A DNA stretch of 64,000 bases, from assembly GCF_002364335.1 (NCBI RefSeq), contig NZ_DEXW01000043.1, positions 1 to 64,000 of the forward strand, read 5' to 3'. Source of the DNA: Winogradskyella sp. UBA3174 (lineage in GTDB: Bacteria > Bacteroidota > Bacteroidia > Flavobacteriales > Flavobacteriaceae). A program made the translations under genes and the position numbers. The notes under the pieces are model-generated. The model was not told the DNA's origin and ran no database searches. It saw only the letters and a list, made by a program, of their open reading frames with translations. This document shows, piece after piece, positions 52,982-62,545 of the stretch (position 1 is its first letter; each line of letters begins with the position of its first letter).

Positions 52982-53245
52982 AAATGGTGTTTACTAATTA
53001 ATCTTTTCCAAATATGAAATAAAATAGTAGAAACTACTAATTATTAAAGTTAACGAGTATTAATGACATATTTGTGTGATTAAAATAAATATATTATTAA
53101 CATAGGTTAATTTTTAAAGCTTTAAACACGTTATTTCAACTTTTTTCTTCTATAAATATCGATTACTTCAAAAAAAAGAATATCTTCATTTAAATGCGTA
53201 TTTATTCGATAAAGCGCATTTATCCCCTAATTGAAAGTTAACCTT

Positions 53246-54373
53246 ATGAAACTAGAACAGTTATCTCTTACACATACTAGATGGAGACATTCAATATCTA
53301 AACTTGAGTTTTTACCTAATATTATCTTATTATTTGTATCCCCTTTATTTTTAGAAAAAAAGATATTAATATCAGAATTTATTCGACGTTTTCCTGAGGC
53401 TACAATTTTAGGTTGTTCTACAGCTGGGGAAATATCTGGAATTAATGTAATTGATGAATCTGTTTCGATGACAGCAATAAAGTTAGAGAAAACAGCTAGT
53501 AAACTAGTAAAAGTAGACGTAAAGTCTATGGATGATAGTTTTAATTCTGGTGTAGCCTTAGCTGAAAATCTACAAGCTCATAACCTTAAACATGTTTTAG
53601 TATTTAGTGATGGCCTTAATGTAAATGGAGCAGATTTGGTTTCTGGTTTAAAAAGTATTTTGCCAGAAACAAGTATTACTGGTGGTTTAGCAGGGGATGG
53701 TCCAGATTTTAATGAAACATTTGTTATTGCAAATGGTTTAATTACCGATAGGATAATTGTAGGATTGGGTTTTTATGGGGATCATTTAAAAATTGGCTAT
53801 AGCTCAAAAGGTGGTTGGGACAGTTTTGGAATTGACCGATTGGTTACCAAATCTGATAATAATATTTTGTTTGAGTTAGATGGTTTACCAGCCTTAGAGC
53901 TTTATAAATCATTTTTAGGAGATAATGCTAAGAACTTACCAAGTTCAGGTTTACTATTTCCCTTAAATATGCGCGTAAATGAACATGACGCTCCTGTTGT
54001 AAGAACTATTTTGAGTGTAGATGAGGATAATCAAAGTTTAACCTTTGCTGGCAATATACCAGAAGGTGCGTTCGTAAGATTAATGAAAGCTAATGTAAAT
54101 AGATTAATTTATGGAGCAGAAGATTCAGCAAGAAAGGCCTTTAATGCAACCAATGAAAATGCAGAATTAGCTATTTTAATTAGTTGTGTAGGGCGTAGAT
54201 TAGTGCTTAAACAGTTGGTAGAAGAAGAAGTGGAAGTTGTTAGAGATATTATCGGTGACAAACCCAAAATTACGGGTTTCTATTCTTATGGCGAAATCGC
54301 CCCTTTCGGTGAGTTTTCTCCTTGTGAACTGCACAACCAGACAATGACAATAACAACGTTATCTGAATGTTAG
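53246..54373 (+). CDS. FIST-domain sensor protein
   Basis: FIST_N (residues about 25-215: NIILLFVSPLFL, TILGCSTAGEISG, HVLVFSDGLNVNG, SITGGLAGDGPDF) and FIST_C (about 225-355: ALELYKSFLG, FPLNMR, ILISCVGRRLVL, ITGFYSYGEIAP) are complete. FIST proteins are cytoplasmic sensors thought to bind small molecules, perhaps amino acids. The histidine kinase gene overlaps its end by 7 bases, so the two are made together. ATG at 53246 chosen; the TTG at 53231 adds five residues without support. Confidence 0.9.
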   Translation: MKLEQLSLTHTRWRHSISKLEFLPNIILLFVSPLFLEKKILISEFIRRFPEATILGCSTAGEISGINVIDESVSMTAIKLEKTASKLVKVDVKSMDDSFNSGVALAENLQAHNLKHVLVFSDGLNVNGADLVSGLKSILPETSITGGLAGDGPDFNETFVIANGLITDRIIVGLGFYGDHLKIGYSSKGGWDSFGIDRLVTKSDNNILFELDGLPALELYKSFLGDNAKNLPSSGLLFPLNMRVNEHDAPVVRTILSVDEDNQSLTFAGNIPEGAFVRLMKANVNRLIYGAEDSARKAFNATNENAELAILISCVGRRLVLKQLVEEEVEVVRDIIGDKPKITGFYSYGEIAPFGEFSPCELHNQTMTITTLSEC

Positions 54374-56097
54374 ACGCTAAGCTACATAGATTATTACGAA
54401 GGCAAATCTCAAATGCAGGATTTGACTCTTCGGATATAGAAAAATTTAAATCTTTTTTTGAAAATGTAGATGACGCTTACAAGAGTTTTGATGAAGATGT
54501 AAAACATATTGAAATCATATTTGAAGAAAGTTCTAATGAATTATATAAAATAAATAAAGCTTTAAAGTCTAAGGTAGATAATGTAGAAAACAAGTTAAAT
54601 ACTATTGTGAATACTATTGAGGGTGTTATTTTTCAGACAGATATGGCTGGTAATTTTAAATACCTTAACAAAGCTTGGGAAGAGCTAACGGGAATGCCTG
54701 TTGAGAAAGCACTTCATAAAAATTACAGGGATTTACTATTTGGTGTAAATAATAAGGAAAAAGGGAACGTCAGTAAGTTTTTGCGAGAAAAAAAGAAAAA
54801 TTACAACACTTTATTTAAGTATTATAAATCTAATGGAGAAAAAATATGGGTACAATTACGTTTAGATTTAACTTACGATGTACAGGGTATACCTACAGGT
54901 ACCGTTGGGACAATGTCTGATGTGACATTGCTTAAAGAAACAGAGATACAATTAAACCAAGCTAATAAAACTAAAGATGAGTTTTTGTCAACAATGTCTC
55001 ACGAAATTAGAACACCGTTGAATGCAGTAATTGGCATGTCTGATATTTTGTTAATGGAAAAATTCTTACCAGAGCAGTTAGAAAACTTAAAAGTTTTAAA
55101 GTACTCTAGTGAGCATTTATTAGCTTTAATTAATGATTTATTGGATCTCAATAAATTTAAATCTGAAGAAATTAAAATTGCTGAAGATGATTTTAGCCTT
55201 TCTGAATTAACTCAGAACATTCAGTTGCACTTTAAACAAATTGCATTAAAAAAAGATTTAAATTTTGAAACTGTAATGGATAGCACTGTTCCGGCAGTTC
55301 TAAGAGGTGATAGTCTCAAGCTAACGCAGGTTTTAAAGAATTTATTGAGTAATGCATTTAAGTTTACCCATGTTGGTAGTGTCACCTTTCAGGTAGAGGT
55401 TATAGAACCGAAAATAAATAGTACTAGAATTAGGTTTAGTGTAATAGATACAGGTATAGGTGTGTCTTACGATAAACAAAAAGATATATTTAAAAGTTTT
55501 GTTCAAGCTAGTGATAAAACATCAACATTATATGGAGGTTCAGGGTTAGGATTATACATCAGTAAAGAGTTATTGAAAATTCAAAAAAGCAATTTAAAAC
55601 TAGAAAGTAATGTTGGTGAAGGTTCTAAGTTTTGGTTCGATATTTCATTTAAGCATTCTAACCAAGAGTTAATTAATACACAAAGTTATGTTTCTAATAC
55701 AGAGCCAATTGATTTGAAAGTATTGGTCGCAGAGGATAATACACTTAACGCATTATTATTAGGGAAGTTATTTAAAAAATGGAATGTAGATTATGTAATA
55801 GCTAAAAATGGAGAAGAACTGTTAGATGTTTTTTCTATGACGGATTTTAATTTAATTTTAATGGATTTACAAATGCCAATTTTAGATGGTTATGATACGA
55901 CTAGAGTTATAAGAAAAATGAAAGATAGTTGTAAATCAATGATTCCTATTGTTGCCTTAACAGCTTTTTCAGAATCTGAAGTAGGTGATAAGATTAAACG
56001 TTATAAAATGAATGGCTATTTAAGCAAACCATTTAATGTAAACGAATTACACAAATTACTTACTTTTTATAGTAAAAAGAAACAGCAAGTAATATAA
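54367..56097 (+). CDS. Soluble hybrid histidine kinase (PAS-HisKA-HATPase-REC)
   Basis: 576 residues without a membrane helix. A coiled-coil (45-85) leads to a PAS domain (about 80-190, GVIFQTDMAGNFKYLNKAWE), HisKA with H212 in STMSHEIRTPLN, HATPase (NLLSNAFKFTH, DTGIGVSYDK, GGSGLGLYISKEL) and a receiver with D500 in LILMDLQMP and KPF near the end. With the FIST protein it should form one cytoplasmic phosphorelay. No separate response regulator or phosphotransfer gene is nearby, so the output partner is elsewhere. Confidence 0.93.
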   Translation: MLDAKLHRLLRRQISNAGFDSSDIEKFKSFFENVDDAYKSFDEDVKHIEIIFEESSNELYKINKALKSKVDNVENKLNTIVNTIEGVIFQTDMAGNFKYLNKAWEELTGMPVEKALHKNYRDLLFGVNNKEKGNVSKFLREKKKNYNTLFKYYKSNGEKIWVQLRLDLTYDVQGIPTGTVGTMSDVTLLKETEIQLNQANKTKDEFLSTMSHEIRTPLNAVIGMSDILLMEKFLPEQLENLKVLKYSSEHLLALINDLLDLNKFKSEEIKIAEDDFSLSELTQNIQLHFKQIALKKDLNFETVMDSTVPAVLRGDSLKLTQVLKNLLSNAFKFTHVGSVTFQVEVIEPKINSTRIRFSVIDTGIGVSYDKQKDIFKSFVQASDKTSTLYGGSGLGLYISKELLKIQKSNLKLESNVGEGSKFWFDISFKHSNQELINTQSYVSNTEPIDLKVLVAEDNTLNALLLGKLFKKWNVDYVIAKNGEELLDVFSMTDFNLILMDLQMPILDGYDTTRVIRKMKDSCKSMIPIVALTAFSESEVGDKIKRYKMNGYLSKPFNVNELHKLLTFYSKKKQQVI

Positions 56098-56131
56098 ATA
56101 GTTTCTTCAAAGTTTTTATTATTTTCGGTGG

Positions 56132-57403
56132 ATGCAAGAAGACTTTCTTCATTATATTTGGAAACATAAAGCTTTTAACGCTATAGACCTCAAAACTACA
56201 AATGGTGAGGTTGTTATTATAAGCCAATTAGGCCAACATAATCACAGTGCAGGACCAGATTTTTTCAACGCGACATTGACTATTAATAATCAACTATGGG
56301 CTGGTAATGTAGAAATTCATATAAAATCATCGGATTGGTATGTCCATAACCATCAAGTAGATTCTGCTTATGATAATGTTATTCTTCATGTCGTTTGGGA
56401 ACACGATACAGAAGTGTTCAGAAAGGATAATACAGAAATTCCGACATTAGAGTTAAAGCATTATGTTAACCAAGATTTACAAAATAATTATCAAAAGTTA
56501 ATTCAATCTAAGTCTTGGATTAATTGCGAAAAAGATTTTTCAGACGTTGATGATTTCTTATTAAATAATTGGTTAGAACGTTTATTTATAGAACGTCTAG
56601 AGAAAAAAGCAAAGATTATTGATTCATTTTTGAAAAGTTCTAATAATAATTGGGAGTTTGTAATGTTTAAAATGTTACTAAAAAATTTCGGACTAAAAAT
56701 TAATGGTGAATCATTCTTAAGCTTAGCGAATTCAATTGATTTTTCTGTAGTAAGAAAACTTCAAAAAGATGCTTTTGACATGGAAGCTTTGCTATTTGGT
56801 CAATCAGATTTGCTTAAAGATGATATTGAAGATAGTTATTTTATAAATTTAAAGCAGCATTATGGGTTTTTAAAGCAGAAGTTTAAGTTAAACAATCAAG
56901 GTGTATTGCCTATGCAGTTCTTTAGGTTAAGACCTCCTAATTTTCCAACAATTCGTTTATCTCAGTTTGCTAACCTCTATAAAATAGAGCATCAGTTGTT
57001 CTCTAAAATCATGAGTTTAAACAAACGAGATGAGTTTTACAATTTATTTAAAAACGGTACATCCAGTTTTTGGATGACGCATTATACATTTTCTAAGACG
57101 TCTAAAGTGTCTAAAAAACTTTTAACAAAGTCATTTATAGATTTGTTAATCATTAACACAATTATTCCTTTAAAGTTTAGCTATGCTAAATCATTAGGTA
57201 AATCCATTGATGAAGATTTGTTTAACCTCATTAAAGAATTAAAAATTGAAAATAATAGGGTTGTTTCTAAGTTTTTAGATCTAAAGCCTATTGATAAATC
57301 TGCATTGAGTTCACAAGCATTATTGCAATTAAAGCACCATTATTGTGATGTAAATAAGTGCTTACAATGTGCTATAGGCAATAGTCTAATCGTTAAAAAA
57401 TAA
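56132..57403 (+). CDS. DUF2851 protein
   Basis: The 423-residue soluble protein has conserved N-terminal blocks FLHYIWKHKAF, HNHSAGPDFFNA and WAGNVEIHIKSSDW. G41-P-D43 and E61-x-H-x-K65 have the layout of a PD-(D/E)xK nuclease core. A C-terminal HYCDVNKCLQCAIG (C405, C410, C413) could bind a metal or Fe-S cluster. The family has no known function; the nuclease idea is inference. It follows the hybrid kinase by 34 bases. Confidence 0.8.
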   Translation: MQEDFLHYIWKHKAFNAIDLKTTNGEVVIISQLGQHNHSAGPDFFNATLTINNQLWAGNVEIHIKSSDWYVHNHQVDSAYDNVILHVVWEHDTEVFRKDNTEIPTLELKHYVNQDLQNNYQKLIQSKSWINCEKDFSDVDDFLLNNWLERLFIERLEKKAKIIDSFLKSSNNNWEFVMFKMLLKNFGLKINGESFLSLANSIDFSVVRKLQKDAFDMEALLFGQSDLLKDDIEDSYFINLKQHYGFLKQKFKLNNQGVLPMQFFRLRPPNFPTIRLSQFANLYKIEHQLFSKIMSLNKRDEFYNLFKNGTSSFWMTHYTFSKTSKVSKKLLTKSFIDLLIINTIIPLKFSYAKSLGKSIDEDLFNLIKELKIENNRVVSKFLDLKPIDKSALSSQALLQLKHHYCDVNKCLQCAIGNSLIVKK

Positions 57404-57416
57404 GTAACTTGCCATC

Positions 57417-57644
57417 ATGAATCTTTTTTACGCTTTACTACATTACTTCCAGAAGCGAGGCTATTATGTTTGTCAGCGAATTGCAGAACGTTTTGGTATA
57501 AGAGCTAAGATTGTTAGAACCTCTTTTATGTATCTTACATTTGTAACTGTTGGCTTTGGATTTGCCTTATATTTATTTTTTGCTTTTTGGATTAGGATAA
57601 AAGATATCATTTACACCAAACGTTCATCAGTATTCGATTTATAA
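57417..57644 (+). CDS. PspC-family small membrane protein
   Basis: 75 residues: RIAERFGIRAKIVRTSFMYL is the PspC-domain start, followed by one membrane helix (TVGFGFALYLFFAFWI). PspC proteins act in envelope stress response in enterics; here only the domain is seen. It is 3 bases from the channel gene. Confidence 0.8.
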   Translation: MNLFYALLHYFQKRGYYVCQRIAERFGIRAKIVRTSFMYLTFVTVGFGFALYLFFAFWIRIKDIIYTKRSSVFDL

Positions 57645-57647
57645 CTT

Positions 57648-58670
57648 ATGGGTAACTCGTTATTAAGACTTTTTAAATCAAAAATATATACCGCACTCAT
57701 CCTACTTTTATTTGTACTCTGTGTAGGTGTTATTGGTTATAGAACCATAGCAGGTTATGAGTGGGTAGATGCTGTTTACATGACGGTAATAACCATAACG
57801 ACTGTTGGCTTTGCAGAAGTTACTCCTTTAGATACTCAGTCTAAGATATTTACAATCTTCTTAATATTGGCTAGCGTTGTAATTGTAGGTTACGCCATAA
57901 CAATTATTACAGAACACATTTTAAGTAAAAATAATTTTGAGGATATAAAACAACGAAAAATGCAAAAGAAAATTGATGCTATGTCTAACCACATAATCAT
58001 TTGTGGATATGGGCGAAACGGAAAGCAGGCAGCCAAAAAATTATTGGCATATAATAAGCCTTTTGTAATTGTAGATAGAAACAAAGAGCTTATTGATAAA
58101 TTTCAAGAAGATAATTTCCCTTATGTTTTAGGTAATGCTAATGAAGATGAAACACTTTTTGAGGCTGGTATTGAGCGTGCAAGCACTTTAATTTGTGCGT
58201 TACCAAGCGATGCAGATAATCTATTTGTAGTACTATCTGCAAGGCAAATAAATAGTGGAATGTGTATTATTAGTAGAGCATCTCAAGAGACCTCTTATGA
58301 GAAATTAAAATTAGCTGGTGCAAACAACGTTATTTTGCCAGACAGAATAGGTGGTGATCATATGGCATCTTTGGTAGTTATACCTGATTTGGTAGAGTTT
58401 ATTGATAATTTAGGTATTGTTGGCGAACGTAATATTAATATAGAGGAAGTCAAAGTAGAGCAACTCTATAATTCCCGAGAGGTCAAAACCATAAAAGATT
58501 TAGATTTAAGAAAAAAAACAGGTTGTACTGTTATCGGATTTAAGGATGATAAAGGTGAATACATTGTTAATCCTGAAGCAGATACAAGGCTTATAGCTGG
58601 TTCTAAAATTATTGTTTTAGGTAGGCCAGAGCAGATAGAACGGTTAAATTCTCATTATAACATAGAATAA
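57648..58670 (+). CDS. Potassium channel with TrkA (RCK) domain
   Basis: Two membrane helices (13-31 and 65-92) flank a pore with selectivity filter TITTVGFAE (51-56); a TrkA-N Rossmann domain begins IIICGYGRNGK (120-125) and contains VDRNKELID, and TrkA-C (about 255-340) ends with the ILVLGRPEQIE-type segment. It is a Kch-like ligand-gated K+ channel. The filter has Phe-Ala in place of the usual Tyr-Gly-Asp. Confidence 0.92.
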   Translation: MGNSLLRLFKSKIYTALILLLFVLCVGVIGYRTIAGYEWVDAVYMTVITITTVGFAEVTPLDTQSKIFTIFLILASVVIVGYAITIITEHILSKNNFEDIKQRKMQKKIDAMSNHIIICGYGRNGKQAAKKLLAYNKPFVIVDRNKELIDKFQEDNFPYVLGNANEDETLFEAGIERASTLICALPSDADNLFVVLSARQINSGMCIISRASQETSYEKLKLAGANNVILPDRIGGDHMASLVVIPDLVEFIDNLGIVGERNINIEEVKVEQLYNSREVKTIKDLDLRKKTGCTVIGFKDDKGEYIVNPEADTRLIAGSKIIVLGRPEQIERLNSHYNIE

Positions 58671-58765
58671 TTGCGATATCCATTTTAACGCATAAGGCTT
58701 TAAAAACTCATTTTTTTTTAGCATCTTGTCGCCTTAAGATTATAAACTAACTAATAACTATTCCC

Positions 58766-60361
58766 ATGAAGAAATATCTTCTATCAACCTTTGCATTATT
58801 ATTACCTTTATTAAACTTTGCTAAAGAAGCTCAAGAAGTTGGTATTGACCAAAAAATAGATGAAGCTTTTGGCAGTGCAACAGGATGGTTTGTTGAATTT
58901 ATTTTTTATAAAATTGATTTTGGTGGTGGTGTAGAAATCTTTTGGGTATTATTTCCATTAATTCTAGGTGCTTTATATTTTACCTTTTATTTTAAGTTTA
59001 TAAATTTTAGAGGATTTTTCACCTCAGTAAATATTGTAAGAGGAAAATATGATGAATTAGATCATCACGAATCTTTAGTTGCTGCAGGTGACTCTACACC
59101 TGGTGGAGATAATATAGAAACAATTGCTGTAGAAGGCCATGATGGTGAAGTGTCGCATTTTCAAGCTTTAACAGCTGCGCTTTCAGCAACAGTAGGTCTA
59201 GGGAATATAGCCGGAGTGGCGATAGCAGTATCAATTGGTGGAGCAGGAGCAACATTTTGGATGATTGTTGCGGGCTTTCTTGGTATGGCTTCTAAGTTTG
59301 TAGAATGTACACTAGGAGTAAAGTATAGAGATATTGATGAAAACGGAACTGTCTTTGGTGGTCCGATGTACTATTTAACTAAAGGATTAAAATCTAAAGG
59401 CTTAGGAGGTTTAGGAAAAGTTTTAGCAGCTGTATTTGCTGTATTTGTTATTGGTGGCTCTTTTGGAGGCGGTAATATGTTCCAAGTAAATCAGGCAGCG
59501 CAATTATTTGAGCATATGACTGGTGGAGAAGAATCATTTATAAATGGATACCGTTGGGTATTTGGTTTGGTGATGGCAGTTCTAGTTGGTATTGTAATTA
59601 TTGGAGGCATAAAGAAAATCGCGAAAGTTACAGATAAGATTGTACCATTCATGGTTGTTATATATGTTGCAGCTTCACTCTTTGTAATCATAGCTAATTA
59701 TGATATGGTCGGAGATGCTTTTGCACAAATATTCAATGGAGCTTTTAACCCAGAAGGTGTTGCAGGTGGAGCTATTGGTGTTTTAGTTCAAGGATTTAGA
59801 AGAGCAGCTTTTTCAAACGAAGCAGGTGTAGGTTCAGCATCTATAGCACACTCAGCAGTAAAAACTAAATATGCAGCTTCAGAAGGCTTAGTAGCTTTGT
59901 TGGAGCCGTTTATTGATACTGTTGTGGTTTGTACTATGACGGCTTTAGTCTTAGTCATAACAGGAAATGTAACTTCAGCTAATGCAGGTTTAAATGATGC
60001 TGATGCGATCTTACTTACTTCAGGAGCGTTTGAGTCTGTTATATCATGGTTTCCGTACGTACTTACTATTGCAGTTGTATTATTTGCATTTAGTACTATG
60101 ATTTCTTGGTCGTATTACGGTTATCAAGGTTGGGCTTATTTATTCGGAAGAACAAAAAAAATGGAGTATACATATAAAGTTTTATTTTGTTTATTTGTAA
60201 TTGTAGGAGCTTCAATTAGCTTAGGTTCTGTAATAGGATTCTCAGATGCAATGATTTTTGCGATGATGGTGCCAAATATGATAGGTCTAGTAATTCTTGC
60301 ACCTAATGTAAAAGTAGAATTAAAAAAATATATGGATGCTATAAAAGCGAGAAAGTCTTAA
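58766..60361 (+). CDS. AGCS-family alanine/glycine:cation symporter
   Basis: About eleven membrane helices after a signal-like N-terminus (LLSTFALLLPLLNFAKEA). SATVGLGNIAGVAIAVSIGG, FWMIVAGFLGMASKFVECTLG, GSFGGGNMFQVNQ, FRRAAFSNEAGVGSASIAH and STMISWSYYG are the AGCS signature. It imports Ala or Gly, usually with Na+. It is 531 residues; the acidic loop at 95-120 is longer than in E. coli-type proteins. Confidence 0.94.
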   Translation: MKKYLLSTFALLLPLLNFAKEAQEVGIDQKIDEAFGSATGWFVEFIFYKIDFGGGVEIFWVLFPLILGALYFTFYFKFINFRGFFTSVNIVRGKYDELDHHESLVAAGDSTPGGDNIETIAVEGHDGEVSHFQALTAALSATVGLGNIAGVAIAVSIGGAGATFWMIVAGFLGMASKFVECTLGVKYRDIDENGTVFGGPMYYLTKGLKSKGLGGLGKVLAAVFAVFVIGGSFGGGNMFQVNQAAQLFEHMTGGEESFINGYRWVFGLVMAVLVGIVIIGGIKKIAKVTDKIVPFMVVIYVAASLFVIIANYDMVGDAFAQIFNGAFNPEGVAGGAIGVLVQGFRRAAFSNEAGVGSASIAHSAVKTKYAASEGLVALLEPFIDTVVVCTMTALVLVITGNVTSANAGLNDADAILLTSGAFESVISWFPYVLTIAVVLFAFSTMISWSYYGYQGWAYLFGRTKKMEYTYKVLFCLFVIVGASISLGSVIGFSDAMIFAMMVPNMIGLVILAPNVKVELKKYMDAIKARKS

Positions 60362-60379
60362 GCATAAAAATAAAGTTAT

Positions 60380-61258
60380 ATGAAATCTCACTTCCAGTTT
60401 ACTAATAAACAACGAAGTGGGATTTTTTTATTACTGCTTATTATTGTAGCTCTGCAATGTTTTTATCTGTACGGTTTTAATTTCTCTAAAGATTTAGTTC
60501 CTAATAATGAGGATGAATTAAATATATTTAAAAAGGAATTAGATTCTTTAAGGCTAATAGAAATAGAAAATTCTAAACCAAAAATTTATCCCTTTAATCC
60601 AAATTACATAACAGATTATAAAGGTTATACTCTAGGTATGACCAATGAAGAAATAGATAGGTTGCATAAATTTAGAGCTACTAATCAATGGGTTAATTCT
60701 TCAAAAGACTTTCAGAAGGTTACTGAAGTTTCAGATTCACTTTTAACTAAGATTTCACCGTATTTTAAATTTCCAGAATGGGTAACAAACCCAAAACCAA
60801 AGTCTCAAGGTTATAGTAACTCTTATTCAAGCTCCAAAACGCTAAAAACTTATGCTCAAAAAATTGATTTGAATATTGCCACAGCAATTCAATTGAAGAA
60901 AGTCTATGGAGTAGGAGAAAAACTCTCTGAGCGTATTATTGTTTATAGAAATAAATTTAAAGGAGGTTTTGTTTCAGAGGCACAGCTTATTGATGTTTAC
61001 GGTTTAACAACAGAAGTTATTGAGCGTATTAAAAATGACTTTACTGTAAAAACACCAAGAGTTATTAAAAAGTATAATTTAAACACTGCCACTCGCGACG
61101 AGTTGGTTACTATTCAGTATATAGATTACGAAATTGCTAAGAACATTATCGAAGAAAGAACACTTAGAAGTGGTTTTAAAAAGTTGAATGATTTAACAAA
61201 AGTTGAAGATTTTCCAATCAATAAAATCGAGATAATTAAGTTATATTTGCATCTATAA
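60380..61258 (+). CDS. ComEA-like helix-hairpin-helix protein
   Basis: One N-terminal membrane anchor (17-34), an outer linker, and two helix-hairpin-helix units: IDLNIATAIQLKKVYGVGEK with LSERIIVYR, and YNLNTATRDELVTIQYI with AKNIIEER. ComEA binds incoming DNA at the membrane in competent cells; in Bacteroidota its role is less sure. It may be co-transcribed with the acyl-CoA dehydrogenase, which starts 13 bases after it. Confidence 0.87.
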   Translation: MKSHFQFTNKQRSGIFLLLLIIVALQCFYLYGFNFSKDLVPNNEDELNIFKKELDSLRLIEIENSKPKIYPFNPNYITDYKGYTLGMTNEEIDRLHKFRATNQWVNSSKDFQKVTEVSDSLLTKISPYFKFPEWVTNPKPKSQGYSNSYSSSKTLKTYAQKIDLNIATAIQLKKVYGVGEKLSERIIVYRNKFKGGFVSEAQLIDVYGLTTEVIERIKNDFTVKTPRVIKKYNLNTATRDELVTIQYIDYEIAKNIIEERTLRSGFKKLNDLTKVEDFPINKIEIIKLYLHL

Positions 61259-61271
61259 CAAACTACAATAG

Positions 61272-62438
61272 ATGTCTAATTTATATTTCACAGAAGAGCA
61301 TAATTTATTTAGGGAAAGTCTAAGAGATTTTCTTCAAAAAGAGGTTGTTCCACATATTGATAAATGGGAAGAAACAGGTCATATAGAACGTTTTATCTGG
61401 AAGAAATTCGGTGATATGGGCTACTTTGGTTTGGCAACACCAGAAGATTATGGTGGATTAGACTTAGATCTATTTTACACTGTAATTTTTCTTGAAGAAA
61501 TGCAACGTATCAATTCTGGAGGCTTTGCTGCAGCTATGTGGGCACATGCTTATTTAGCAATGACGCATTTGAATAAAGAAGGAAATCATGAGCAGAAAGA
61601 AAAATATTTAACACCAAGTGCGTTAGGTGATGCAATAGGATGTCTTTGTATTACAGAGCCTTTTGGTGGTAGTGATGTTGCAGGTATGCGAACAACGGCT
61701 GTAAAAAAAGGAGATACTTACGTCGTTAATGGTTCTAAAACATTTATAACTAATGGTGTCTACAGTGATTACTTAATTGTAGCTGCTAAGACAAGTCCAG
61801 AATTAGGAAATAAAGGGATTAGTATTTTTGTTATGGATAGAGATACACCAGGTATTTCTGCAACAAAATTAGATAAGTTAGGTTGGCGAGCTTCAGATAC
61901 TGGAGAGATTGCTTTTGATAACGTAAAAATCCCAGCTTCAAATTTAATGGGAGATGAAGATCAAGGTTTTCCATACATAATGCAGCATTTTGCTTTAGAG
62001 CGTTTAATTATGGGCGTTAATGCACATGCAAGAGCTGAATATGCTTTAGAGTATGCAAAACAATACATGAGTGAACGTACAGCTTTCGGTAGAACGATAA
62101 ATAAATTTCAAGCATTAAGACATACATACGCTGATTGCGAAACGCAAATGGAAATTTGTAAGCAATTTAACTACTATGTTGCTAAACGTCTAGATATGGG
62201 TGATTATGTTGTAAAAGAAGCAACAATGTCTAAATTACAATCTACTAAAATGGCTGACGATGTTATTTATCAATGCCTTCAGTTTTTAGGTGGTTATGGT
62301 TATATGGAAGAATATCCATTAGCGCGTATGGCTAGAGATAGTCGTTTAGGGCCAATAGGTGGTGGTACTTCAGAAATCTTAAAAGAGATTATTGCCAAGA
62401 TGGTAATTGATGAAAAGGATTATAAGCCTGCGACTTAG
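61272..62438 (+). CDS. Acyl-CoA dehydrogenase
   Basis: FAD enzyme of fatty acid or amino-acid-derived acyl-CoA oxidation. YFTEEHNLFRESLRDFLQKE is the N-terminal domain start; CLCITEPFGGSDVAGM and NGSKTFITNGVYSDY are the acyl-CoA and FAD sites; SERTAFGRTINKFQALRH and GGGTSEILKEIIAKM close it. The C-terminal YEGT glutamate of MCAD is replaced by GGGTS, as in IVD/LCAD-type enzymes, where the base is in FALERLI. 388 residues, typical length. Confidence 0.95.
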   Translation: MSNLYFTEEHNLFRESLRDFLQKEVVPHIDKWEETGHIERFIWKKFGDMGYFGLATPEDYGGLDLDLFYTVIFLEEMQRINSGGFAAAMWAHAYLAMTHLNKEGNHEQKEKYLTPSALGDAIGCLCITEPFGGSDVAGMRTTAVKKGDTYVVNGSKTFITNGVYSDYLIVAAKTSPELGNKGISIFVMDRDTPGISATKLDKLGWRASDTGEIAFDNVKIPASNLMGDEDQGFPYIMQHFALERLIMGVNAHARAEYALEYAKQYMSERTAFGRTINKFQALRHTYADCETQMEICKQFNYYVAKRLDMGDYVVKEATMSKLQSTKMADDVIYQCLQFLGGYGYMEEYPLARMARDSRLGPIGGGTSEILKEIIAKMVIDEKDYKPAT

Positions 62439-62456
62439 TATTATAAATTTTAAAAT

Positions 62457-62486
62457 AAAAAATCCTGCTCAAAGCAGGATTTTTTA
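62457..62486. terminator. Terminator of the acyl-CoA dehydrogenase gene
   Basis: A perfect 13-bp stem (AAAAAATCCTGCT / AGCAGGATTTTTT) with a CAA loop, ending in a T tract. Its symmetry makes it able to act in both directions. Confidence 0.88.
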
Positions 62487-62545
62487 TTTGTAATTCTGTT
62501 TAGTCTAGGAACAAATTACTACTTTTAATAAGTTAAGCCAATTAA

